Position numbers and translations under genes: made by a program | Notes under the pieces: model-generated | Told to the model about the DNA's origin: nothing | Seen by the model: only the letters and a program-made list of their open reading frames with translations | Databases searched by the model: none | Shown: positions 52,896-63,168 of the stretch, in pieces | How the letters are laid out: every line of letters begins with the position of its first letter | Position numbering within the stretch: the first letter of the stretch is position 1 | From: Limnomonas spitsbergensis | Taxonomy: Eukaryota; Chlorophyta; Chlorophyceae; Chlamydomonadales | NCBI GenBank assembly: GCA_037349105.1 | Contig: JAYJMM010000104.1 | Location: 1,088,001 to 1,152,000, forward strand | Length of the DNA stretch: 64,000 nucleotides | Reading direction: 5' to 3'

Positions 52896-55800
52896 TCAGT
52901 TGCCCCTCCAGAAGTGCCCGCTGTGCATTGGTCGCACTGCCGCTGAGGTGTCCATGATAGGAGGGCGGGGGGGCATCGGGTCGCCCCAGTTCTCGCGGCC
53001 TTCCACTGGGCCGTAGTGCCTGCGAGGTGCGTGGGTGGGCACCAGGGGGGTGAGAGGTGCATAATCAGGGTGATCGGGCATCAGTGTTTGCGCAGGTGAT
53101 CTTCAAGATCAAATTTTGTGTACAGGAATTCCATTGAAAGCTGCTGCTGTCGCTTGATTGAAATTCTAATATTTATCGTAGTATACCGCTTCACTTCATT
53201 TCATTTGATAATTCAGTTTTGTTTTATTGTGTTACCTTTTTGTCCGTTAAGTGTGGTACCATCACTACCATGTACAGTCTAAAACAGTCACTGGTGGGAC
53301 CAGCGGGGTCAATGCTTCTTTTTCAGCTACAAGTTCAAGATCGGCAGGCCGCCCAACGGCCGCCAAAGGCCCAATTAGGACCAAACATGGACCGGCCTGC
53401 AACTGGTGACCAATGCAGCAAGGCTGGCCAAGAATTGAGCCTCCGGCCAGCGGCCAGAGTGCAGCTGACATGTAGCTGAGGCACGAAAAATGAAACACTG
53501 AGCTGGATGGGTAGCTTGCCAGCTATATCTCACGTGCCTCTAACTCTTGTGCCCCGTTACTCCGTCATGACTCCCGGAGGAATCCAGGCTGCGTGAGGTG
53601 CCTGACAAGATTCACATAGAACTGCATGACGTCCCTGTACTACAACCTATCCCTACACTGCAAACCATCCCTGTACTACTCACTCTACCTGTACCGCACC
53701 CGTCCCTGTACTGCACATCCTCCTTGGAGTGCACCCTGTCCTTAGACTGCACCATGACAATGAACTACACATGTTCAAGGGCTGCACCTGGTTCTGTACT
53801 GCCCCAATCCATGTACTGCAATTGTACCTGTGCTGCACCCCACTGCACCCATCCCTGTACTGGGCACCCACCATGTACTGCAATGTCCCCGTCCTGCAAC
53901 CCACTGCGCCCATCCCTGTACTGGGCACCCACCCCTACATTGCACACCGTCCTTTCTTGCGTGATGCCCATCTACACCCACATCATTCGGCAAGTTACGT
54001 CTCCCCCCCTCGCCCAGGCAACACCAACCTGAATCCGGCCATTCCACGCGGAATGACCTCAGCAATGATGTCTGCCGAGGCCACTGCCAGCATGAATGTC
54101 AGCGGCCAGGCAATGGGCTGCGGCATGGGGCGGAAGCCGCCGAACGCGAGCCCAGCCACGGCACCCGCGACTAGACCTGATGTCATGTCGTGCTTGCCTC
54201 GCATGTTCTCCACAGTTGCCTCCGTGAAGCAGAAGATTGCACCGATACCTGGGAGGGGTGGATAAGCGGGTCCGGCAAGACAGTTTTCCAGTGAAGTATT
54301 TTTCCCGGTGCAACCTTTCTACCAAAGTATTCTCAAGGATCGAGACCAGATGTTCCACCAGTGTTCAATATTTCAACAACGGCCGAAAAACACTTTTTCA
54401 AGAGCGCCTGGAGGGGATCACCCTAAGGATTCAATAAAACAGCTAATGCTTCCAGTTTTAGTAGAAAGTTGCGCAGGCGAGCATTCCATGTGTGCACCCA
54501 TAGGCTTGTGCCAGATCAGAGCGTTAACACTAGTGGATTCAAAGACGCTGCAACAAGAGCACATTCCACCTCAGCCACCCGCCCTCTTACCCGCAGCGAA
54601 GGCGGTACGCTTCCCAACCATGCTGTACAATGACGTTGCCTGTCGGAACGTCTGTCTGCTGACTGAGGGCGGCATTTTCTGCACAACGGAGCAGCGGGAT
54701 GCGTGCAGAGGCTTGTGGGTGTGTGTTCGGGGTGTGTGAGCGAGCCTCCAAAGCTCAGACAATTAAGGAGTAGAAAGACAACAAACAATGCACAACAGAT
54801 GTTTCAACACTGGCAGAACTTGAAACACATAACATATCCCAGCGTGTTGGTAAGTCATGACAGGGTGGAGTGCATATCTAAGTGGCACGTGAGGAGAAGT
54901 GCCTGTGGACACTGGACAGGTGCATATGGAGGGCCTGTGTGAAGGGCGTCGCGAGGGCTCCTGAAACACTTGAGGAGATTCAAGGAGGGGGGTCACCAGG
55001 TTGGGACTTGCCGACTTGGGGTTCGTAGGAAGGGGGGCGTGATGGCTGCTGCATCTGAGGGCTGTGAAGGATATTGTGGGTGGAGTCCTGCTGGGCGCCA
55101 ATGAGATTCTAGGAGAGGTCACCAGGTGTTCATTGTGTGTAGTGTCGCGGAAGAGTGTGAAGTGGAGCCATACTAGTGGAGCCATACTAGACACAGAGGT
55201 ATGGATTGCTATTGAGAAGTGTGAAGGGACTAAAAGAGGCGGAAGAGGAGTTATGAGGTGCGACACCTGGCATATCAGGATGTGGAGTGGGATGGAGGTG
55301 GAGCTCCAGAGACTCGCGATGCCTTGCATGGGCGATGCTTTGCATGGGGCACCTATCATGGACTCCAGTACCTTGCATGGGCGTTAAATGGGTCCATGGC
55401 TGCATGCAGGTATGGACTGGGCATCCCCCAGTGGCAATAAATACCATCATATGCAGGGGATACGTGGGCTACGGGCTTAGTTGCTGTTAGCTGATAAGGA
55501 CTGGATGAGCTGGGGCCTCTCCATCCAGTTCGATCCTCGTGGGATTCGTCAGCCTGTGCTGGATTATGATCCCACTGCATGCGCCTTTCACCTAGGGGCA
55601 TGCACCTGGATATGACAAGCCACGGGCCCTCCCGCTTGTAAGCTTGTCCATTCTTTTCTACTCTGGATACCATTTGGCGGGTTCTACCTAGGCCGTTCTC
55701 CCCCTGTCTCATAAGCCGTCCCCCCTGGCTGTGCTGAAGCCAGATTTCACCATGCGTCGTGCCCATGGAGGCACATGCGGATATGTGGCAGATGCTCCAG

Positions 55801-56371
55801 AGCCTCAGTAGTTTAACTCGTGTCTCAGGTTCCTATACATCATCTGGCTGGGCTGTGAAAGTGCATGCTGCGCTGGTTGACTGAGCAAAACCCGTCCCCT
55901 GCCCTCCATGTTTCTCTCCCTCCTGTGAGTCGTCTGGCCGGGCTGCACCGCACCTCGAACTTGTAATAGGCCTCCTGGAATCCCGAAATGACGCCCGCTA
56001 TTGCTATGACGGGGGCGTTGCGCAGGGCATACATCATTGGGTCGCTGCGATCCGAGAGCTGTGAAGGGGGGAGCGAGGGTCGCAGTAGCGTGGATTCAGC
56101 TGCCCGAGTCGCATGCAATGAGGAAAGGCCGTGAGCAAGTCAAGAAAGTGATGTGCTCTTAGAGGCAGAGAGGCGCACCTGCGGCATCCACGCGGGGTAA
56201 CCCTGGTGATCGACGATTGGCAAATTGTCTGGCTCCTGTAACAGATTCAATATAAACGTGTCAGGATTGAACCCCGATCAAAGCAGCAGCGCAGCGGTGA
56301 GGGCAGACCTTCGGGGGGGCCGAGACATTGCCTGTGGTAGCATTCGTGTAACCCACAGCACTGAAAACCAT
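52896..56371 (-). CDS. Tim17/22/23-family protein, likely complex I subunit B14.7
   Basis: Minus-strand exons, first to last: 56371-56309, 56235-56179, 56058-55954, 54678-54591, 54248-54029, 53019-52896. All junctions are GT-AG and the phases join to 218 codons plus stop. The protein has four hydrophobic glycine-rich segments, around APVIAIAGVISGF, TAFAAGIGAIFCFTEA, SGLVAGAVAGLAFGGF and PLTFMLAVASADIIAEV. The order and spacing, with KRTAFAAG...VENMRGKHD, match the plant OEP16-3/B14.7 pattern as I recall it; B14.7 (NDUFA11 type) sits in the membrane arm of mitochondrial complex I. Ending FRHYGPVEGRENWGDP resembles the plant C-terminus but carries about 25 extra residues, to HFWRGN. Exon 1 is the least certain, because it is short and has a weak donor (GTCTGC). 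A TIM22-type translocase subunit is the main alternative. Confidence 0.75.
53620..53955. repeat. CCCTGTACTGCA minisatellite in intron 5 of the B14.7-type gene
   Basis: Irregular units of about 12-25 bp containing CCCTGTACTGCA, CATCCCTGTACTGGGCACCC and similar. The word CCATCCCTGTACTGGGCACC occurs twice, about 65 bp apart. It lies wholly within the 1009-bp last intron (53020-54028). Confidence 0.85.
54679..55953. other. Intron 3 of the B14.7-type gene
   Basis: 1275 bp without a recognisable feature beyond small local duplications: GTGGAGCCATACTA twice in tandem at about 55161-55192, and CTTGCATGGG-type words at 55320-55385. Confidence 0.5.
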
Positions 56372-56774
56372 GTCGATGGATTCTGATGACTTATTTCTAT
56401 TGGACTTCACTAAGTGAGAACCGCCCTCCCTGGAATCCGTCACGTTGCCCGCAATGTACAACAGCGTTTTCACACTCAAAAATTCCACGTTATGACTTGT
56501 GACAAGGGACCTATGAGGAGCACGGATCTTTATCCACATGCACGTTCTCCTAGCTAGATAGGTGGTTTCTTAAAGATTGTTTCGGAAGCCTAGGAGCAGT
56601 GCTTGTAGGCATGGAAGAATGATTCGACATGGGCCGCCTGCATGGGTGACCGCCTGACATTCAGGGGCACATGGCGACCGGCAAGGCTTTCCCGTCTATC
56701 CTTAGTCACATCACGAACAACGACCCCATATTTCAGGTGTTGTATTGAATTCGAGTTCTGATGTCAAGATTTTT
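56372..56774. other. Upstream flank of the B14.7-type gene
   Basis: No motif supported. Promoter function for the minus-strand gene is positional inference. Confidence 0.35.
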
Positions 56775-56955
56775 GACTGGGTGGTGCATGTTTCCTGGTG
56801 CTTGGTGCTTGTTTCCTGGTACCTGTTCGGCTGTTCCCAGGTTTTTTACCTGGTGCTTGATGCCTGGTGCCTTTTAAGTGGTGCTTATTGCCTGTTGTTA
56901 TTGCCTGATGCCTGATTCCTGGTGCTGAGTGCTGGCCTCCTGGTGCTTGAAGCTT
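56775..56955. repeat. Degenerate TTCCTGGTGCTTG repeat
   Basis: Loose tandem copies of CCTGGTGCTTG, TGCCTGGTGCC and TTGCCTGATGCC with no fixed period; a low-complexity remnant. Confidence 0.7.
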
Positions 56956-58607
56956 TTCTGCTTGTTTTCACAACAGGCTCATCTGTCACGAGGCAGCAGT
57001 GAACATGAAGTTTCACTGCGCACAGAAGACACTGTCTTATTGGAGTGCTAAGTGCCCTTTATAGGGGTTAACTAGCGTGTGCAGGAGCGATAAACTGCTG
57101 GCAGACAGTTTATCCTCGACTAATCCTCGGGTTACTGCACTAACCTTTGATGATTCCTCTCTTACTGTTGACAAAAGTAGCGAAGTGAACTCGTTCCTGC
57201 TGGGGCTAGTTGTACTGAAGCCGACTGTTGACAGTAGGAAATGGTGTGGAACGGACTTGAGAGTCGATCCAGCCGAAGTGATGAGAAATGTGGAGCCGAA
57301 GAGGCGACTCTCTGATGAGGAGGATCGACTGCTGGTGCAGTAAATCGACTTGGTAGCCAGGAAAGGCTTGGGTAGCAGCTCACAGTGTCGAGTTATAGCC
57401 TAGAGATAGAACTGATGAAGCTCACAGTGTAGGATATAATCGAGAGATAGAGCTGAGATGGATGAAGTAGAGAAGCTGATGCTAGAGATCACGAATAAGT
57501 GTAGTGGTTAACTAGAGATATTCGATCAGTGTAACGATCAGGGCCTATTACTGAATGATGTGGTCTTGGAGAAATAGGATCAGTGTAGTGTAAACTAGAG
57601 ATCTCCTATTAGTGCAGTGTCCTGGCCTTGATAAGAGGCCGAAATATCACAGTTGGACGTTAATCCCAGAACAGTTTACAGATAGCAGGGTGATTCAACT
57701 TCGGTATGTTACTTGAGTAAGAAGAGAAGAATGCCTGGAATTAGCCAGGCATCTTCTAAGTACCACAAACAGATGAAATCCGAAACCAAAAAGCGGTACA
57801 AGCCACCCATACGTGCGGTGCACCCATACGTCGTGACACATCAAATCCAGGTTTCCGGTCCGGCGTTGTTGTGCCAGCCCTCGGCTACCGAAACTTCATG
57901 AATGGACTTGTAAGGACCTATGACCCTACCGACCAAGTAACTTCGTAGAGCAGCTGTAGTCCGGCCTGACCTTGAGTTCCACATGCGGGCTCGCCTCAAG
58001 CTCCAGAAGCATACTCAACATACAGCATGCACAAAAGGTATGACAAGGATATCTATGGCGGGGCACAACCAGTTTTTTTCAGTGGCATTAGAATTATCAC
58101 GGTTCGCATGTATGAAGACTCAGGCGTAACTGGTATCACAAAAAAGGAATATGGAAATCATGGTTCGTGGTTTGACGATTGTGCTTGACTACTCGCTTGA
58201 TAAAGTGATTTTTCGACAGCTTAAAACAATTTTCGACTTCAAGTTTCAAGACATCAGAATCATAAATTGAACTCGAATGGTCTGTTTTGAACGTTCTATG
58301 ATGGGCGAGGAGTATGGCCCAGCAAGAATGACACAGCATTCTCAGTATCACCTGCACTTGAGACAGGCCTTGCGTGACAACCTTCCTCCAGCCAAACCCC
58401 AAGTGCATCCCAACAAGCACGTGCCATTCGCCCAGATGGCAGGTTTGCAAACATTGGGGTGCTCACTGCTCAATGAGCTGACCAACAACTGGTGCCAGTG
58501 AGCTCATGTAGACGTCGACCCAGGAATGCTCTCTGGAGCCCAAGCCTGTCTTGAGATGACTGCCAAGCCGGGAAAACCCGTCAATGACAGCACTTAGGAT
58601 CATGGGA
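56956..58607. other. Intergenic, no gene recognised
   Basis: Contains a plus-strand 88-codon frame (57077-57343) and a 62-codon frame (57713-57901) without family motifs. Imperfect copies of CTCACAGTGT..GAGATAGA occur at 57377-57460, and CAGTGTAGTG..TAACTAGAGAT at 57495-57615. These may be degraded long-terminal-repeat or minisatellite material; I cannot decide. Confidence 0.35.
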
Positions 58608-58617
58608 TGCCCCTAGA

Positions 58618-58866
58618 AGGGGCCTGTCACTAGGGAGGTCGGACTAGTCCCCCAAACAGGGGCTTTCAGTGCCCAGTTGGCGCCTTTGCACAAGGAAGAA
58701 TCGACCAAGAAAGGAAGCTATGTTCCATTTTGTATTCAATGGTTTAAGTCATGGACGCCACTACGCCAGTCGATTCTTCCGTGTGCTAAGGCGCGAACCA
58801 TGGGGTCGCATTATCAGCCGGGGGGGTGTCGGGGGATTAGTCCGACCCCCCTAGTGACAGGCCCCT
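58618..58866. mobile_element. Short inverted-repeat element (MITE-like), 249 bp
   Basis: Left end AGGGGCCTGTCACTAGGGAG is matched in inverse by the right end CCCCCCTAGTGACAGGCCCC then T. Pairing continues inward (GGTCGGACTAGTCCCC with GGGGATTAGTCCGACC; GGCGCCTTTGCACAAGGAAG with CTTCCGTGTGCTAAGGCG), so both arms form one long imperfect hairpin around a loop near 58700-58765. The element is flanked by a perfect 10-bp direct repeat, TGCCCCTAGA, at 58608-58617 and 58867-58876. Ten bases would fit a Mutator-type target-site duplication; no transposase is present. Confidence 0.8.
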
Positions 58867-58876
58867 TGCCCCTAGA

Positions 58877-60764
58877 TCAGATCCCACGACCTGAGACCAT
58901 CGATGAGCGAATGAGGCGTCAGATAGCTGGTCTTAGTACTGCCGGCGGTGCAATGCAACATGAGGAAGCAGCAGAAAATGTTGTAGGTGGATTCAATGAC
59001 TCTATAATAGTGGATGCTGAGTGGGCTTTAATAGAGGCAGATTCAGACTTGTTTTTTCTCAGACTGAGTAAAACGTCTGAAAGAAACTCCTTCCTTTTTA
59101 ATCTCATTATTCATAATTGCTCATATTTTCTATGAAGCTTTACACTAAACGATTATCAACATCAACATCCTGATTAAAATTATGTTTCACATTACCGGTA
59201 CGGTAGGCAGACCTTTTTGCTAGCTAAATGTAAGCCTGACACATCCAACTTACGTCAGACGCATAACCGGTATGGCAAAAATAATTATTTAGACGGGTGC
59301 GCGGACTGCATACGCGCTACAAATTAATTCCAGAAATCGAGCTTCGCGTGTTCGCGGTAATTTGGCAGTCTGGGATAACAAAAAACATGTTGGCCCACGA
59401 GCGGGTCAGTGCCAGTACGCCAGGTTCGGTAGGGTCCCTGGGCCCTCCGCACGGATGAATCTTAAATTATTAATGACCAGCGCGATCCAATAAAAGTCTG
59501 TGCAGACATATAAATTAAAGTTAATGTTTGGGGTTGCGCGGGCCAAAACGGCGACGACAGTACTAGCACCTGACGACCTCTCGTTATCTTTCAAAACAAT
59601 ATGCATTTTTCATCTCATACGCGCATGGCGCATGGAATTGCCATCCATAGGATATCATGAGGAAAGGTAACACATACCGTACGTGGTGGTCCAGAAGGTG
59701 TATGGCTTATTACGTGGGCTCAGTCGGTTTGGGACCTACTCACCAATGGATTAATGTCGACATATTTATCCTTAAGGTGGGCCTTCTTGCCTGTCTTTTA
59801 CTTCTGGTTTACGATGGCCCCATCGAGTATCATTATCATCATCATCATCATCTTACCCTCCGTGTGGCTGCCCTCTTGTCAAGTTTCTGACGTCTCAAGG
59901 GGGGGCCTGGGGTGCACTTGATTGCACCTGGGATGGAGTATCTGTCTTCGTAAGCTACGCATAGGGTTACTACGCATAGGGCAACTTTCATGCATATCGT
60001 ACCCTGGTCTCTATTTGAATTGCAACGGCCCGTCTATTTCAGCGTCTATTCTCGAGCTCCTTCTGTAACAAATCAACTATTCCTCTGATCCTCGCAGCAG
60101 TCTCAGATCATCCAAATGCGCCTTGCTTTACAAACCACTGAGCCCTACTTCCAAGGGATTCGATTCCAGGGCCGTAGGGCTCTGTAAAAGCAGAGATAAT
60201 TCTTTCCATGGCCGATGTGGATGTCTCAGACTCCTCTGCACGCCAGGAGTCATGAGTAAGCTTAGTGGATATATTGAACATTATAATCAAGGCTCGCAGT
60301 CACACTGTTTATTTTGGCATGCTTCAGCCACATTCCAGCAACATTTATGATCTAGGCACAGCCCAGGGAGGCGCTGCTTGGGCCACCGGCCTTAGGCAAC
60401 TACTCAAGGTTTATACATTATAATCCATTGGCCTGGTGGGGCCTGCCCAGAAGTTACGTGTGCACAAATAAATACTGCCTTGCGGCGTATAGATTACAGG
60501 GCACAAGCCACCTCACACCAGTTGTGCTCCCTTGCAAGTCACGATAACTTATATACAATCGCTGCAGTGCCAACCCCCCTTTCAGGCCTCAAGCATGCTA
60601 TTGTTAGGCCTCATAAATAATCCAGTACATACCAACGTGGGACCTTCATAACGGTTTTCAGAACCTTAGCCCAAATGCTGGGGCAGGGGTGTGCTACGAA
60701 CATGCAAAGGGATTACATGGAATAACTGGTTCCTCAAGAGGGACCCGCCCAGGACTAACACTAT
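58877..60764. other. Intergenic, no gene recognised
   Basis: Several AT-rich stretches and short frames on both strands, none with family motifs. A (ATC)n microsatellite lies at 59830-59853. Confidence 0.4.
59830..59853. repeat. ATC microsatellite
   Basis: TATCATTATCATCATCATCA followed by TCATC; seven or so trinucleotides, one imperfect. Confidence 0.85.
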
Positions 60765-61207
60765 GACATTAATGAATTTATGCCCTCGGGTCCTACTAAA
60801 AAGGCTCAGCGACGTGAGCGTCAAACTGCTTGGACGGAAACAGAGTAGAGACGAGAAAGAAAGAGAGGCACACAAAAATGCCTAAAACATATGGAGTCCC
60901 CAGACCCCAGCTCACTAGCCCTCCACAATCACAGCTGTGTCTGATATCGATTGTTGACCGCCACTTCCTGCTCAAAAACTAGTGCATCCCACCCATTCCT
61001 GCCCCCGGGCAACTGGTTCAAGTCTGCGACTCCGTCTAGGGGGGCTGCCTTACCCCGCTCCCATACTTCCTCCTCGACGTTACGGCATTGAAAGCAAGCA
61101 GGTAGCGCGTCTTCCACATGCTCACCAACTCTCCTTGCTCAGGAACGTTGGCAACAGCGCGTGGCACATTGCTGACCACTGCGCAGTCCTCTAGCGTCGG
61201 CCATGCT
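60765..61207 (-). pseudogene. 5'-truncated retroelement with RT tail and 3' UTR
   Basis: The minus strand begins near 61207 with ADARGLRSGQQCATRCCQRS, an in-frame TGA, then GEHVEDALPACFQCRNVEEE, aligning with the Cys/His tail at 50700-50987. It continues NQLPGGRNGWDALVFEQEV to a stop at 60929-60931. The 3' UTR follows, with a pyrimidine-rich run (CTCTCTTTCTTTCTCGTCTC), and ends in a diverged terminal motif (AATTCATTAATGTCATAG). This copy links the coding tail to the dispersed terminal motif. Confidence 0.55.
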
Positions 61208-61313
61208 TATGGCGCCAAGTTAAGTAGTAGGTTTGTGCGCACAGCCCTCCCTTGTTCCTGTTGTGCTCCTGGCGTGCGCCAGCCTGGGGCAGCAGCATTA
61301 TATCCAAGGCAGT

Positions 61314-61440
61314 GCCCGCCGTATACTGAAACCAGACCCAGTAGGTTGCAGCAGCTGCCGTAGGCTAAAACCAGACCCGGTAGGTTGCTGCAGACGCCGT
61401 AGACTGAAACCAGACTCAGCAGGTTGCTGCAGACATGTGT
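61314..61440. repeat. Tandem repeat of about 36-39 bp, 3 copies
   Basis: GCCGTATACTGAAACCAGAC with CCAGTAGGTTGCAGCAG, then GCCGTAGGCTAAAACCAGAC and GCCGTAGACTGAAACCAGAC follow in tandem. No coding meaning is assigned. Confidence 0.85.
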
Positions 61441-61498
61441 GCGGGTGTGCGGTGGCAAGATCTCTCGATGCCTATGACTTGTTCCTGTATGCTTTCGG

Positions 61499-61615
61499 CA
61501 CACAATTGGCCTATGAGGATCCCTGTCTTGGTTCTGATGCCGGCCATCGCCTGAGGCACACAATTGGCATCTGAAGATCCCTGTCTTGGTTTCGCTGCCA
61601 GCCATCGCCTGCATA
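61499..61615. repeat. 58-bp direct duplication
   Basis: CACACAATTGGCCTATGAGG with ATCCCTGTCTTGGTT recurs 58 bp on as CACACAATTGGCATCTGAAG with the same continuation. Both copies end in GCCATCGCCTG. Confidence 0.9.
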
Positions 61616-61677
61616 CCTCGATGACTCAATACGTGACATGAATGTTGCAAAAATGCGTGAAAGGGTTCACAAAGCTT

Positions 61678-61800
61678 CATGTCAATAACGTTACACCTCT
61701 GGGCTCGCTCAAAGCTCGGCCGCGTGGGCGCCCAACTGTTCAGATGGGAGAAAAGAAGATAATAAAAGGAAGAGGGGGGGAAAGGAACGAGAGGAAAGGC
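61678..61800 (-). mobile_element. Retroelement 3' UTR and terminus fragment
   Basis: The minus strand runs from a pyrimidine-rich 3' UTR (CCCCCTCTTCCTTTTATTAT) to GTTGGGCGCCCACGCGGCCG, then AGCCCAGAGGTGTAACGTTA and TTGACA. No coding part is left. Confidence 0.55.
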
Positions 61801-61865
61801 CGGGAAGGCAAAGAAGACCAAGTCTGACACCTGAGTTCCACTAGAGACAAGCCCTCAATCACCAC

Positions 61866-62145
61866 CTGTCAATGACATTACACCTCTGGGCCCTGCTCAA
61901 AAAGGTTCGGCCGCGTCGGCGCCCAACTGTCTCGTTGGAAGAATATAAATATAAACTTAAGAGGGAAAGAAGGAGAGGAAAACAAAGGAAATCACTACCC
62001 CCCCCACACAAAGGGAAAGGCAGCCCGAAGTAAACCTTGCCCCTCTCAAGCCTATTCCCCAAGAAGGCAAATAAAAACAACAAAACTAGGCCTCAACAAA
62101 GCGAACGACGTCCTCAACAAAAGTCAGAGCCTCCTGTCACAGTCA
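61866..62145 (-). pseudogene. 5'-truncated retroelement, coding tail plus 3' UTR
   Basis: The minus strand starts with EALTFVEDVVRFVEA and stop (about 62085-62140), homologous to WEALAFVEDVV of the 50.7-kb copy. A pyrimidine-rich 3' UTR follows, then GTTGGGCGCCGACGCGGCCG and GAGCAGGGCCCAGAGGTGTA, ATGTCATTGACA. The copy confirms the order coding tail, 3' UTR, terminal motif. Confidence 0.6.
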
Positions 62146-63168
62146 CAGCTTCATGTGTACTGGTATGGACATAAGTTCTCCAGACATCAGATGATAACCT
62201 CAAATTTTCTTGTCTTGTGGTAGAAGGGTCTAGCGGCTAGAATCTATGATGTCGGCACCGGTCACCCGAAAGTCCGCAGACACATACTGCGTATTGTACA
62301 TGACAAATCTGAACAGTCCAAGAGCAGATATGACACACTGGTACTGCTAAGTTCAAAAATAATGTGAAGATACCTGCAATAATGCAAATTTCATCGACTG
62401 TCATGCCACCATCGGACCAGCCCCACTTGCTCTGACCTGTGGGGCGTCGGCCTCCTGTCACCTTCGCATGTCCCTTGCCCCTGATTGGTCCATGGCCCAT
62501 GCATTAGGGTATGACAGTAGTTTTGCAGGACATTGTCTGCAGTCGTGAGGACTGAGGATGCATGAGCAAAAAAAGCAAGCAGCATGTTAATGCCATTGCA
62601 ATGCCTTAGGCAGGAACAAGGCCAGAGCATGGTCAAATGTAGCCCCTCGCCAATGTTGGTACAATAGTGAGGATGCACTAGCAAAACAGGGAACCAACTA
62701 GATGTGCATGGCGTCATGAGGCTGACTGACATGGGCCAGTTTACGGTTCGCCAAACCAGCAACCATCTTACGTACCGTAATATATGAACCAGATACATGG
62801 CCTGCATGGTACAAAAGGATAGTGACGAGGAGTGCGTGTGTTGAGTACATGTTATATTGACGGTATCACAGTCGTCGCACGTGTTGGGCTGTTGTCATGT
62901 TTGCCTGGCTTTCGCAGATCCGCGGTCCGGACTCGTCGACCTTTTTTGCCACGGTGGCCACAAGATCTCCCCCTGGAGATCTTAGATCGCAATCCTCTGA
63001 TCTCAGTCAACGGGCCGATTCACGCCAACCGTCCCGAATCCGTCGAAAGTGAGGGTTGGGACGATTTACCATGCTCTCGTTCCCTAACCTTCATAAGCAG
63101 TCCTCACGGCCCCAAGGCTTATCAGCTCCCCCCTATAATACTTAATCTCCACCCACGAATCACTTCCA
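62146..63168 (+). promoter_or_regulatory. Upstream region of the LHCII gene
   Basis: No gene recognised in 1.0 kb before the LHCII start. A perfect 9-bp inverted repeat, AAGATCTCC/CCCT/GGAGATCTT, sits at 62962-62983, about 185 bp before the ATG, and a CTATAATACTT at 63133-63143 is a weak TATA-like candidate. Frames across this DNA have no family motif. Regulatory function is inferred from position. Confidence 0.35.

Noticed and set aside
57377..57615. Possible long terminal repeat with CAGTGTAGTG/TAACTAGAGAT words
   Set aside because: No paired LTR, primer-binding site or internal coding region was found nearby; it is equally well a degraded minisatellite.
60150..60200. tRNA-like T-arm (GGATTCGATTCC)
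   Set aside because: Flanking bases do not form the stem, and no acceptor, D or anticodon arms can be drawn.
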